From Rhodococcus sp. KRD197 (GTDB taxonomy: Bacteria > Actinomycetota > Actinomycetes > Mycobacteriales > Mycobacteriaceae), in the NCBI RefSeq assembly GCF_017168235.1, contig NZ_JABFAO010000002.1:516488-580487 (forward strand): DNA of 64,000 nucleotides, written 5' to 3'. This document shows positions 20,918 through 31,251 of this stretch, one piece after another (within the stretch, counting starts at the first letter, position 1; each line of letters begins with the position of its first letter). Below the pieces are notes generated by a model. It was given only the letters and a program-made list of their open reading frames with translations, ran no database searches and had not been told where the DNA came from. Made by a program: the position numbers and the translations under genes.

Positions 20918-22695
20918 CGACGTACGAGGATTGGCTCGCTGGTCTCGGTGCCGATCGGCTTGAAACGCTGCTGCGGCTGCGCCGGGATGTTGCGCTCGAT
21001 CCGCCGCCCCGCACCTTCGACTCTCTGACGTATCTGCTGTACACGCCGCGGTCCATCACGGCAGCGCTGCGATCGGTCGACCGTAGCGCCTTGCTCGTGC
21101 TTGCAGCGTTGGAGGAGAACTGCACACGGGCCGAGCTCGGGGCCCGATTCGACGAGGGCGGCACCAACACCACCGAAGACATCGACCGGGCGCTCGCTGA
21201 ACTCGTCGACCGCGGAATTGTCTGGCCCAGCGCCGCACACAGCTATCGGACCTCACCGCTGGATGGGCGCACGATCGATATCGACACGATCCCGCACCTG
21301 GCGCCGCCGCCTCTGCGGCCGATCCGGGTGTCCCCACCGTCCTCGCAACAACTGGCGCTCGCCCGATACTGCGATACCGCCGATGCGGTCCTCACCGAGG
21401 TGGATTCGGGTTCGGTCCCCGTGCTCAAATCGCGCGGAATCGGGGCCCGGGTGGTGAAGTCGCTGGCCAAGACCGTCAAAGACGATGAGCTCGTCGTCGA
21501 ACTCGTGCTCACCCTCGGTGCGGCTGCCGGGCTGATCACCGCCGATGGCGACCTCGCCCGATGTACCACCTCGTTGGCTGCCTGGCGCGAATCGGAACGC
21601 GAGGTGAAATGGGCACGATCGGTGGCGCTGTGGTGGTGCTCGGGAGGATCGCCGACGAACAGGGCTCCGTCGAAGGACAAGGCAACCCCGGTGCTGCGGA
21701 TGACCACCCATTGGCCGTCGACCACCCGTCTGCGACACCGAATGATCGCCGAGATGCCATCTGCCGGTGTCGGCTCGGAGCGCGAGGCGGCGGCGTACTT
21801 CGAATGGGCCATGCCCGATCTCGTCGACGAAGCCCAGCCCGGTGACGTCGCCGCGATCTGGCGCGAGGCAATGATCCTCGGAGTTCTGGTCGATGGGTGT
21901 CCGAGCGAACTGTCGTCGGAACTGGGGCGACTCGTTTCGGCGGACGTCGAGGACGTCGTGCTCGCATTGAAACCGGCGGCGCGGAGAATCGTCGACTCCT
22001 CGGCGTGCACGCTGCACCTGCTGCCTGACCTCACTGCGGTGGTGGCAGGCCCGGTGAGCGACCGGATTTCGGCCCTTCTGACAGCATCGGCCGAAGCCGA
22101 ATCGAAGGACGCGGCGTCGACGTGGCGGTTCACCCCGACCTCGGTGCACCGATGCCTCGACGCCGGGGGAACCGCCGAAGGGCTACTGGCGGAGCTGTCC
22201 GACACCGCTGCAACGGTCATTCCACAGTCGCTGGAGTACTTGATCAACGATTGCGCGCGTCGCCACGGAATCGCCGAGGCAATGGTCGACCATGGTTACG
22301 CCCCGCTCACACGCTCGGCAGCTTCCGCGAGGGCGACCCCGAGCAGCTTCGCTGACCGATCCCTGTTGATCGAACGCACGGGTTTCGATCCGGCGACGTT
22401 GGCCGCCCACCTCGTGTCCGGAACGCCCGTCGAGGTCGATCTCGACCGCGTGGCACACAGGCTGCGGGTCGGGGCCGGGTTGCCGGCCCGCGATTGCGTC
22501 GCACTGGCCGGTGCGGTCTCGCACGGCGAACCTGTTGCCGTCGACCTCGTCGACCGAAAGTCGGGAATTGTCAGGGACGAGTTGCGTGATGCGGTTCTCG
22601 ACGCAGGCGTCGTTCACGCATGGTCGCTGCGGGCGAACGGCCGACGCAGTATCGAACTGACGAGTATCCGGATGGTGCGGGCGCTGCGGTCCTAG
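20914..22695 (+). CDS. Helicase-associated (XPB/Ssl2 N-terminal-like) protein
   Basis: 593 aa, resembling actinobacterial proteins with an XPB/Ssl2 N-terminal-like domain (Rv0862c type) that are usually encoded near the XPB-type helicase. No Walker motif is present, so it is not itself a helicase. An N-terminal segment ALLVLAALEENCTRAEL and the central SSACTLHLLPDLTAVVAGP are recognisable. Compared with relatives as remembered, the region after YLINDCARRHG appears shortened: it goes directly to EAMVDHGYAPL, without the usual G-x-x-S-x-L-R-x-D-D stretch. The GTG start is coupled to the glycosylase stop. The stop codon overlaps the HxlR stop in a shared CTAG. Confidence 0.75.
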   Translation: MTTYEDWLAGLGADRLETLLRLRRDVALDPPPRTFDSLTYLLYTPRSITAALRSVDRSALLVLAALEENCTRAELGARFDEGGTNTTEDIDRALAELVDRGIVWPSAAHSYRTSPLDGRTIDIDTIPHLAPPPLRPIRVSPPSSQQLALARYCDTADAVLTEVDSGSVPVLKSRGIGARVVKSLAKTVKDDELVVELVLTLGAAAGLITADGDLARCTTSLAAWRESEREVKWARSVALWWCSGGSPTNRAPSKDKATPVLRMTTHWPSTTRLRHRMIAEMPSAGVGSEREAAAYFEWAMPDLVDEAQPGDVAAIWREAMILGVLVDGCPSELSSELGRLVSADVEDVVLALKPAARRIVDSSACTLHLLPDLTAVVAGPVSDRISALLTASAEAESKDAASTWRFTPTSVHRCLDAGGTAEGLLAELSDTAATVIPQSLEYLINDCARRHGIAEAMVDHGYAPLTRSAASARATPSSFADRSLLIERTGFDPATLAAHLVSGTPVEVDLDRVAHRLRVGAGLPARDCVALAGAVSHGEPVAVDLVDRKSGIVRDELRDAVLDAGVVHAWSLRANGRRSIELTSIRMVRALRS

Positions 22696-23126
22696 GCATC
22701 CATCCGAGCCGACTCGCTCATCTCGCGTTCGAGTTCGGCGCGGATCTCGGCGATGTAAGCCCCGGGCGCGGAGCGGATACGGGTCATCGCCCGTTCCAGT
22801 GGTTGAGCCTGCGGTTCGTGTTCCATGCTCCACAAGACCATCTCGAAGAGCACCGGCAGCGCGTCGACAGCTCTTGGGGTCGGGACGTACTTGACCTGGT
22901 TGCGTTCGCTACCGCCCACTCGGTTTACCAGGTCGGCGGCTTCGAGTCGCTTGAGTCGATCCATCAGCACGCTGGTCGAGATCCGTTCGTCGGAGTCGAG
23001 GAATTCCACCGGACGTCGTTTGCCGACGAGCAGCATGTCGCGCAGCACCAGCAACGTCCACGGATCCCCGAATACCTCGAGAAACATGTTCATCGGGCAC
23101 GTAGATTTTCCAACCGCGCGTTTCAT
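22692..23126 (-). CDS. HxlR-family transcriptional regulator
   Basis: About 144 aa. The HxlR winged helix is clear: CPMNMFLEVFGDPWTLLVLR, then RRPVEFLDSDERISTSVLMDRLKRLEAADLVNR, with the conserved Cys in the N-terminal GKSTCP segment. ATG 23126 with GGAAG just upstream is chosen; the frame stays open to ATG 23192. Divergent from a small NTF2-fold gene, with a dyad between them. It would repress or activate that gene in response to a small molecule or oxidant (inference). Confidence 0.87.
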   Translation of the reverse strand: MKRAVGKSTCPMNMFLEVFGDPWTLLVLRDMLLVGKRRPVEFLDSDERISTSVLMDRLKRLEAADLVNRVGGSERNQVKYVPTPRAVDALPVLFEMVLWSMEHEPQAQPLERAMTRIRSAPGAYIAEIRAELEREMSESARMDA

Positions 23127-23145
23127 GTCTTCCAGCATACCCGAA

Positions 23146-23168
23146 AACATTTGCATGATCAGAATGTT
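23146..23168. promoter_or_regulatory. Candidate HxlR operator
   Basis: AACATT-N11-AATGTT, an inverted repeat with 6-bp arms, 20 bp upstream of hxlR in the 100-bp divergent gap. HxlR proteins bind such dyads; the assignment is inference. Confidence 0.35.
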
Positions 23169-23226
23169 GAGATACGATTGTCGGCGAACCATCGACTACC
23201 CGCAGTTCTCGAACCAAGGAGTACTT

Positions 23227-23610
23227 ATGCAACAGAACGTGATCGACACTGTCTCCGCGATGACCGCTGCCCTCGAACGCGGCGATATCGACACCGTCAT
23301 GTCCTTCTACGTCGACGACGCGGTGGTGGCATTCGAGCCCGGCGAACCCGTACGCGGTGAGCAGCATCTGCGGGCCGGGTTCGCGGCCTTCGCCGCGGCA
23401 AAACCGGAATTCAGGTATGACGACGGACACGAGGTCATGACCACCGGCGACATCGCGGTGCACATCGCGCCGTGGACGATGAGCGGCACCGCCCCCGACG
23501 GCACACTGATCGTCGACAGCGGACTGTCGGTGGCTACCCTGCGCCGCCAGGTCGACGACAGTTGGAAGATCATGCTCGACAACCCCTTCGGAGCTCGCCT
23601 CATCTCCTGA
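23227..23610 (+). CDS. SnoaL/NTF2-fold protein
   Basis: 127 aa. The cone-shaped NTF2 fold is suggested by MTAALERGDIDTVMSFYVDD, RGEQHLRAGFAAF and SGLSVATLRRQVDDSWKIMLDNPFG near the end. Family members act as isomerases, hydrolases or ligand-binding proteins; the substrate is unknown. ATG 23227 with AAGGAG upstream decides the start; a long frame extending upstream is antisense to hxlR. It is probably controlled by the divergent HxlR. Confidence 0.82.
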   Translation: MQQNVIDTVSAMTAALERGDIDTVMSFYVDDAVVAFEPGEPVRGEQHLRAGFAAFAAAKPEFRYDDGHEVMTTGDIAVHIAPWTMSGTAPDGTLIVDSGLSVATLRRQVDDSWKIMLDNPFGARLIS

Positions 23611-23736
23611 CCAGTGCGCCGAGAAAACTCGACACGGAACGGCCAGAGCCGGTGGGGCCGAGTGCGCGAGGCGGTTCTTTTCGGCTGTGCCGGGGCATCG
23701 CTGCCGGTGTCGGTGACCGCCGGTACCCTCTGACCC

Positions 23737-25941
23737 GTGGCTCTCTACCGGAAGTACCGTCCCGCGACGTTCGCCGAGGTCGTCGGTCAGGAGCATGTCA
23801 CCGAACCCCTGTCCATCGCGCTCGACGCCCATCGGATCAACCACGCGTACCTCTTCTCCGGGCCCCGGGGATGCGGAAAGACCTCGTCGGCACGCATTCT
23901 GGCGCGATCGCTCAACTGCTCGGAAGGCCCGACGTCGACGCCCTGTGGCGTCTGCAACTCGTGCGTGGCACTCGCCCCGGGCGGCCCGGGCAACTTCGAC
24001 GTCGTCGAGATGGACGCGGCCAGCCACGGCGGCGTGGACGATGCCCGCGATCTCCGCGACAAGGCCGTGTACGCACCGGCTGAATCGCGCTACGTCATCT
24101 TCATCATCGACGAGGCCCACATGGTCACGACGGCAGGCTTCAACGCTCTGCTCAAGGTCGTCGAAGAGCCGCCGGAGCATCTCGTCTTCATCTTCGCCAC
24201 GACGGAGCCCGAGAAGGTGCTGCCGACGATTCGGTCCAGAACGCATCACTACCCGTTTCGTCTGCTGCCGCCGTCGACGATGCGAGGTCTGCTCGAAAAG
24301 ATCTGCGCGCAAGAGGCCGTGGCGGTCGAAGATCCGGTATTTCCGCTGGTCATTCGGGCGGGCGGCGGGTCACCGCGTGACTCGCTCAGTGTGCTCGACC
24401 AGTTGCTCGCAGGTGCTGGCCCGGAGGGCGTGACCTACCCGCGGGCCCTTTCGCTGCTCGGTGTCACCGACGTCGCCCTCATCGACGAAGCCGTCGACGC
24501 ACTGGCTGCGGGAGACGGTGGGTCGCTGTTCGGAACCATCGACAAGGTCGTCGACGCCGGTCACGATCCACGACGGTTCGCCACCGACCTTCTCGAACGG
24601 CTCCGCGATCTGATTCTGCTCAGAGCGGTTCCCGACGCGGGAGAGCGCGGACTCGTCGACGTGCCCGGTGACGTGCTCGAGCGGTTGCACGAGGAGTCGC
24701 AGCGCATCGGTTCGGCGACCTTGGCGCGGTACGCAGAGATCGTCCATTCGGGGTTGGGGGAGATGCGCGGTGCGACTGCCCCGCGCCTGCTGCTCGAGGT
24801 GATGTGCGCGCGTATGTTGCTGCCCTCGGCTTCCGATGCCGAATCGGCCGTGTTGCAACGCCTCGAGCGGCTCGAGCGTCGTCTCGACGTCACCCTGCCT
24901 GCTGGTGAACAGGCTGCCGTGGACCGGGTAGCAGACGATCGCGTGGCCCCGCCGCGGCAGCCCGAGGTGGCTGCGCCCGCCGCCGACGCGCCCCCTCCGA
25001 AGTTCGTGCGTCCCTCACAGCGGCCCGCGGCCGAGCCGGAGCCGACGCCGGAACCGACACCCGAGCCGAAACCTGCGCCCGAACCAAAGCCCGAACCACA
25101 GCCCGTGGCGACGCCCGAGCCCGAGCCTGAACCCGCGCCGGAGCCGGTGCCCGAATCGACCCCTGAACCTGAACCTGAACCTGAACCGACACCCGAGCCC
25201 GTGCCGGAACCTGAACCGACACCCGAGCCCGTGCCGGAACCTGAACCGACACCCGAACCGGAACCGGAACCGACACCCGAGCCTGCACCGGCGGCCTCCA
25301 CACAGCCCGATGCGGCCGCTGTGCGCGCTGTCTGGTCGGAGGTCCGGACAAAGGTCCGTGAGCGCAGCCGCACCGTCGAGGTGATGCTCTCCGGCGCATC
25401 CGTGCGGGCCGTCGACACCGAAACCATCACGCTCGGCCACGACTCGGCGCCGCTGGCCAAGCGACTGCAAGAACCCCGCAATGCCGATGTCATCCGGGAT
25501 GCGCTGCGTGATGTATTCGGCGTGGACTGGGCGGTGACGTGCGTGGTCGGAGCAACTGCTCCAGCCGAAGAAGCCCCGGTGGTCAAGTCAGCCACCGAGG
25601 CCGCGAAAGCGCCCACAGCGAAGTTCTCTCGTCCCAGTCAGAGCAGACCGGCCCGCAGCACCGACGACGCGTTCGGCTCGGCTGGAGATGGTTCCGGCGG
25701 CGGGGCGGCCAGCGGCGTCCGATCCAGCGACGCCGACGACGACATTCCGCCACCCGAGGCGCCGGACTATCCGGACGAGTCCGAACCGGCGGGACCGCCG
25801 CCACCGGAAACGCCAGAGGACGAGGAAGAGCTGCTCAAAGCGGCAGCGGAACCAGCGGACCCCTCGGTCCGCCGTGACCCGGAGACCGTCGCGATGGAGC
25901 TGCTGCAATCTCAGCTCGGCGCCACACCGCTCAAGGAGTAG
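23737..25941 (+). CDS. dnaX: DNA polymerase III subunits gamma and tau
   Basis: 734-aa clamp-loader ATPase. Walker [10 protein letters not shown] (residues 42-50), four zinc cysteines (61, 70, 73, 76) and Walker B IIDEAH (Asp125, Glu126) are present. Domain III follows to about residue 370. A long Pro-Glu-Thr linker with many [11 protein letters not shown] repeats (about 430-520) precedes the tau-specific C-terminal domain that contacts the polymerase. No slippery A-rich frameshift site was noticed at the gamma boundary. The start is GTG, with a TACCCT box (23724-23729) ending seven bases before it, so the mRNA may be leaderless. In mycobacteria aspC is the neighbour. Confidence 0.96.
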   Translation: MALYRKYRPATFAEVVGQEHVTEPLSIALDAHRINHAYLFSGPRGCGKTSSARILARSLNCSEGPTSTPCGVCNSCVALAPGGPGNFDVVEMDAASHGGVDDARDLRDKAVYAPAESRYVIFIIDEAHMVTTAGFNALLKVVEEPPEHLVFIFATTEPEKVLPTIRSRTHHYPFRLLPPSTMRGLLEKICAQEAVAVEDPVFPLVIRAGGGSPRDSLSVLDQLLAGAGPEGVTYPRALSLLGVTDVALIDEAVDALAAGDGGSLFGTIDKVVDAGHDPRRFATDLLERLRDLILLRAVPDAGERGLVDVPGDVLERLHEESQRIGSATLARYAEIVHSGLGEMRGATAPRLLLEVMCARMLLPSASDAESAVLQRLERLERRLDVTLPAGEQAAVDRVADDRVAPPRQPEVAAPAADAPPPKFVRPSQRPAAEPEPTPEPTPEPKPAPEPKPEPQPVATPEPEPEPAPEPVPESTPEPEPEPEPTPEPVPEPEPTPEPVPEPEPTPEPEPEPTPEPAPAASTQPDAAAVRAVWSEVRTKVRERSRTVEVMLSGASVRAVDTETITLGHDSAPLAKRLQEPRNADVIRDALRDVFGVDWAVTCVVGATAPAEEAPVVKSATEAAKAPTAKFSRPSQSRPARSTDDAFGSAGDGSGGGAASGVRSSDADDDIPPPEAPDYPDESEPAGPPPPETPEDEEELLKAAAEPADPSVRRDPETVAMELLQSQLGATPLKE

Positions 25942-26095
25942 GTCAGCAGCGGAGTTGACCTCGGGAACCGACGGGACCTGTGTCCCTGGTGCCCGGGACG
26001 GTGGGCACCGCACAGTGTTTCGCGAGCGGTCACTCCGCCCCGCTGAGCAGCGCCACACAAGGGTGCGCTGTCAGCGGCGAATCTCAGGAACGCGC

Positions 26096-26809
26096 ATGAG
26101 CACTCTCGACATCCCCGACTCCCATGGCCTTGGTCCCCGAATCCACGAGCACACCGATCCGAATCGATCACCCCGAACGTGGGCGCTCGTCGGCATGGCT
26201 GCAGGACTGGCGGGGATCGTCGGGATTCAGGCCAGCATGACCGTCGACGCCGTCTATGTCCAGGACGGTGTCGCCGACGCTGCGTCGATCACCGCCCGGT
26301 TGGCCGAGCAGCGCACGAACATGCTCGTCGAGCACACCGCACTCATCCTGTCGAGCTTGCTGTTGCTCGTTTTCGCGGCGGGACTACGACGGCACCTCTC
26401 ACGTGGTGTGTCGCCGGACAGTCTCGTACCGTGGGTCGCAGCGGGCGGCGTGATGCTGACGTCGGTGGCGTGTCTGCTCGGCTCGGGTTTCACCACCGAG
26501 ATCGTATTCGGACTCGGCGACACCGATCTCATCGTTCCCGAGTTCGCGGTCATGGTCGGGCACTGGATGGGGACGATTCCGTGGTTGTGGGTCGGAGTCG
26601 GTGTGTCCGGCATCGCGGTTGCAGTTGCCTCGCTCAAACATCACGCCACGCCGCGGTGGATCGGCTGGACCAGTGCTGTGCTCGGCGGAATCACGACGCT
26701 GTTCGGGATTTCTCCACTGCAGTACATGGCGGGATTCACCGGGCCCGTGTGGGTTCTGGTGGTTTCGATCGGCTTCTTCTTCGGCGCACGCCGCACCGAG
26801 CAGGCATAA
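26096..26809 (+). CDS. Membrane protein of unknown function
   Basis: 237 aa with about six hydrophobic segments and a polar N-terminus of 28 residues. No catalytic motif was recognised. ATG 26096 has AGGAA seven bases upstream and starts a clear protein-like sequence (MSTLDIPDSHGLG). It is followed after 36 bp by a sensor kinase and response regulator on the same strand, so it may be part of that signalling unit or a target of it (inference). Confidence 0.75.
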   Translation: MSTLDIPDSHGLGPRIHEHTDPNRSPRTWALVGMAAGLAGIVGIQASMTVDAVYVQDGVADAASITARLAEQRTNMLVEHTALILSSLLLLVFAAGLRRHLSRGVSPDSLVPWVAAGGVMLTSVACLLGSGFTTEIVFGLGDTDLIVPEFAVMVGHWMGTIPWLWVGVGVSGIAVAVASLKHHATPRWIGWTSAVLGGITTLFGISPLQYMAGFTGPVWVLVVSIGFFFGARRTEQA

Positions 26810-26845
26810 TTTTTCGAACCTGTCGCTGTTTCGAGGAGGGCGCCG

Positions 26846-28927
26846 ATGAGCAGCACGACCGAGACGCCTACCAGCGAAAGACTTGTGGGCGGCTTCTCGG
26901 CTGGCACGTCGGCAGGAGCACAGCAGAACCGCGCGAGCACCGGTGGACTGCCGGTGCTCGCCGCTGTCATCGCAGTGACATCGTGGTCCGTTGCAGTACT
27001 CGCGTTGGTCGCGTTCTTCGCCTCCGACGCACCGCTGGACTCCGATCGACTGTTCTTCTTCGTCGACATCTCCGCCGCGGCGGTCTACGGAACGGTCGCG
27101 GGAATTGTGCTGTCCCGACGCATACATATCGTTCCGTTGGTGTTGGCGACCACTGCGCTGGGATGCGGGCTGGCAGCCCTCGGTTACGGGTACGAGCAAC
27201 TCGTGACGGCCCAACCGGGGCTCCCTCGGATCGAACCCCTGTTTCACCTACAGAACACGGCCTGGATTCCCGGCACGCTTGCCCTGTTTCTCGTCGTACC
27301 CTGGCTCGTTCGGATCGGGCCCACGACGCGTTACGCCATTCTCGGAGCATCCGTCGGCACCGTGGTGACGACCTACTTCTTCGTCGTTTCGGTACTCGGG
27401 TGGCGAGAGGAGAGCAACCTCGATACGACGATCGCTCTCGCGGTGATAGTGGCGGTCGGCACCGTCAGCACCGTGAACGTGGTGTGGCGGTGGCGCCGCG
27501 GACCGGCCGAGGAGCGGACGGGAATGGGTTGGTTGGCGTTGGGAACGGCGCTGATGACGGCATCGTTCGTACCGCTCATCGTTCCGGACATCGCGCCCTG
27601 GCTGTGGGTCGCAACACCGCTCATGCACCTGGCCGCGCAGGCGTTCTATCCGGCGACCATTCTGATCGTCATTCTGCGGCAACGCATGTGGGGGCTCGAT
27701 CTCGTTGTCAGCCGTGCCGTTGTCGCCGGAACTCTGACCGTGATGCTGGTGCTGCTCTACGCGGCGATCGCGACCGCACTCGCGGCCCTGCTCCCGGAGG
27801 TGGGAGCAGGGTTCGTCGCAGCAGCAGCCGTAGCCGTGGCGGTGCAGCCGTCTCGGTTGTGGGTGCAACGACGCGTTCGGCTACTCGTCTACGGCGAGGG
27901 CACCGACCCGTCGCGGGCGGTCCGGCTGCTTGGCTCCCAGTTCGGTAGCGCGGAAACGGTCGAGGACTTGATGGCTGGCCTCGCTGCCGGCGTCGGAGAT
28001 GCTCTTCGTTTGGAATCTGTCACCGTGCGGCGCGGGGTCGATCAGTCACAGGGCGATGAGGCACAGGGCGACGCGGCGGCGGTGGTGGCGACATGGGGAG
28101 AAGCCACCGGGCCGCCCCGAACGGTGCCGCTCGTGCACAGAGGTGCAATGGTCGGATCGCTCGATGTCACCGCGCCGCCAGGTGAATCGCTGGGCGGACG
28201 GTCGATGAAGTCGCTCGCCGAACTCGCATCCGTTGTCGCCGCCGGCATCGCGCTGCAACAGGCATCGGCGGACCTTCGCGACGCCCGGGACCGGCTGTCC
28301 TCGGTGCGCTTGGAGGAGCGGCGCGTGATCCGACGCGAACTCCACGACGGACTCGGGCCGTCACTGGCAGGTATCCGACTCGGACTTCAGGGGGTACGAA
28401 ACCTGCTGCCGAACAATCCTGCTGCTGCGGCCGAACTACTGGAGTCCCTGCAACGCGAACTCGACTTTTCGGTCGACGGCGTCCGATCGCTGTCGCGGAC
28501 TCTGTTCCCACCCGTGCTCGAGGAGCTGGGCCTGGGCGCAGCTTTGGCGGAACTGTCGAACGCTCACGGCCGCAGCGGATTCACGATCGACGTTCACTGC
28601 GAACTCACGAATCCGGGCTTTTCGGGGCGTCTCGATCCGGCCATCGAGGCGGACGCCTACGGCATCATCTCCGAAGCCGTCAGCAACGTGCGACGCCACA
28701 GCGGTGTCGACCGTGCCGTCGTCGGCGTGCGGTACCAACCTGGATCAGGACGACGACCGACCATTGTGCTGACGGTGACCGACGCAGGTAAGGGAATCGA
28801 ACCCGACGCGAAGGCGGGAATCGGAACCCGATCGATGCGTGAGCGTGCCGAAGGACATGACGGTTCGCTCGAGATCGGTCAACGCGAGGGCGGCGGAACG
28901 GTCGTCCGGGCGGAGCTCGGGCTGTGA
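26846..28927 (+). CDS. Sensor histidine kinase, NarL/LiaS-type (HisKA_3)
   Basis: 693 aa. The N-terminal half contains about eight membrane helices (residues 30-330). A GAF-like region (about 355-470) follows, then the HisKA_3 dimerisation domain with VIRRELHDGLGPSLAGIRL, phosphoacceptor His500. The HATPase_c domain has the N-box SEAVSNVRRHSG and the G-box DAGKGIEPDAKAGIGTRSM. A GAGGAGGG ribosome site precedes ATG 26846. The last four bases overlap the response regulator. The signal is unknown; it is presumably sensed in or near the membrane. Confidence 0.92.
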   Translation: MSSTTETPTSERLVGGFSAGTSAGAQQNRASTGGLPVLAAVIAVTSWSVAVLALVAFFASDAPLDSDRLFFFVDISAAAVYGTVAGIVLSRRIHIVPLVLATTALGCGLAALGYGYEQLVTAQPGLPRIEPLFHLQNTAWIPGTLALFLVVPWLVRIGPTTRYAILGASVGTVVTTYFFVVSVLGWREESNLDTTIALAVIVAVGTVSTVNVVWRWRRGPAEERTGMGWLALGTALMTASFVPLIVPDIAPWLWVATPLMHLAAQAFYPATILIVILRQRMWGLDLVVSRAVVAGTLTVMLVLLYAAIATALAALLPEVGAGFVAAAAVAVAVQPSRLWVQRRVRLLVYGEGTDPSRAVRLLGSQFGSAETVEDLMAGLAAGVGDALRLESVTVRRGVDQSQGDEAQGDAAAVVATWGEATGPPRTVPLVHRGAMVGSLDVTAPPGESLGGRSMKSLAELASVVAAGIALQQASADLRDARDRLSSVRLEERRVIRRELHDGLGPSLAGIRLGLQGVRNLLPNNPAAAAELLESLQRELDFSVDGVRSLSRTLFPPVLEELGLGAALAELSNAHGRSGFTIDVHCELTNPGFSGRLDPAIEADAYGIISEAVSNVRRHSGVDRAVVGVRYQPGSGRRPTIVLTVTDAGKGIEPDAKAGIGTRSMRERAEGHDGSLEIGQREGGGTVVRAELGL

Positions 28928-29571
28928 CCGACATCAGGATCGCCGTCGTCGACGATCATCCTGTGTTTCGGCTGGGACTGGCTGCGCTGCTGTCCACATT
29001 GAGCGGTATGACGGTTCTCGTGCAGGCGAGTTCGGCGACGGAGGCGTTGGCGTCCATAGATGACAACATCGACGTCGTTCTCATGGATCTGGAACTGGGT
29101 GATGGTTCCGGCATCGAGGTGACCAGGTCGCTTTCGAAGCGTCACCCGGCGCTGCGCATTCTGGTGTTGACGATGCACGAGGATCACGAGTGGCTGGTCG
29201 CGTCCATACGCGCCGGGGCGCGCGGCTACCTCGTCAAGGGAGCCGAGCCGGACGAGGTGGAACGCGCGATTCGCGCGGTCGCGTCCGGGGGAATGATCGT
29301 CGGAGCCTCGGTTGCCGCCACGGCCATGAGTGCGTTCGCGCCGACGCCAAATGGACCGGCAACCGAGTTGTTTCCACAGTTGACGCAGCGTGAGCGCGAA
29401 GTACTGGCTTTGGTGGCGGATGGACTCGACAATGCGGCGATCTCGCGACGTCTGTTTCTCAGCCCCAAGACCGTTCGCAACAACGTCTCGAACATCCTCG
29501 GCAAGCTCGGCCTGCCCTCCCGCGCCGCGGCTGTCGCGGACGCACAGGAGCTGCGAAATCGAAGTATCTGA
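28924..29571 (+). CDS. Response regulator, NarL/LuxR family
   Basis: 215 aa. The receiver domain has acidic DD (10-11), phosphoacceptor Asp55 in VVLMDLELGDGSG, and the conserved Thr and Lys in VLTMHE and GYLVKGA. The C-terminal LuxR-type helix-turn-helix is LTQREREVLALVADGLDNAAI, then SRRLFLSPKTVRNNVSNILGKLG. The GTG start lies inside the kinase stop (GTGA). It forms a standard two-component pair with the kinase; the regulon is unknown. Confidence 0.95.
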   Translation: MTDIRIAVVDDHPVFRLGLAALLSTLSGMTVLVQASSATEALASIDDNIDVVLMDLELGDGSGIEVTRSLSKRHPALRILVLTMHEDHEWLVASIRAGARGYLVKGAEPDEVERAIRAVASGGMIVGASVAATAMSAFAPTPNGPATELFPQLTQREREVLALVADGLDNAAISRRLFLSPKTVRNNVSNILGKLGLPSRAAAVADAQELRNRSI

Positions 29572-29573
29572 TT

Positions 29574-29804
29574 TCAGGCAGGCTCGACGTCGTCCGGATC
29601 GACGAACACCAGCCGACCGTCGTCGAGCGCGACGGCGTAACGGTGGGCACGAGCCCAGGTGCGATCGGTTACTGCGGCTTGATCGCCGAAGTCCTCCTTG
29701 ACCACGCCCGATTCCTTCGGCCACTGATCCCGGGGGAGTTCCGGGTCGGAGCTGTAACGCACCTTGACGGGGGCGCCTATCGTGAACGGCTGTCGGGTGT
29801 CCAT
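29574..29804 (-). CDS. Small conserved-type hypothetical protein
   Basis: 76 aa beginning MDTRQPFTIGAPVKVRY, with a GGAGA ribosome site upstream; the sequence suggests a small beta-barrel (SH3-like) fold. No function is recognised. Convergent with the response regulator, two bases apart. A longer in-frame extension to 29894 has no ribosome site and poorer composition. Confidence 0.6.
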   Translation of the reverse strand: MDTRQPFTIGAPVKVRYSSDPELPRDQWPKESGVVKEDFGDQAAVTDRTWARAHRYAVALDDGRLVFVDPDDVEPA

Positions 29805-30031
29805 CGCTTCATCTCCTGCTTTTGCGCCAATGTCCCCCCACGGGTCGATGATATATACCCGGGCGCGTTTGTTCCCAAACAGCCATGCGGTCACGGACCA
29901 CGCTCGTTTGAGTCCTTCTCCCGCCCGTGCAACACGTTCTAGGCTGTGACGATCCGAGGTGTAATCCTCGTGTCATGCGGCGTCGGTGAGCGTCGCCGCC
30001 GAAACGAAGTACGTGGAAGGAACTACCCGCT

Positions 30032-31243
<1,212 letters not shown>

Positions 31244-31251
31244 GGAACACT

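Noticed and set aside
22825..23226. An N-terminal extension of the NTF2-fold gene through the HxlR gene
   Set aside because: It is antisense to the HxlR coding sequence; ATG 23227 has its own AAGGAG site.
24561..25616. A long Gly-Ser-rich open frame antisense to dnaX
   Set aside because: It is the reverse reading of the Pro-Glu-Thr repeat codons of the DnaX linker; low complexity and no ribosome site.
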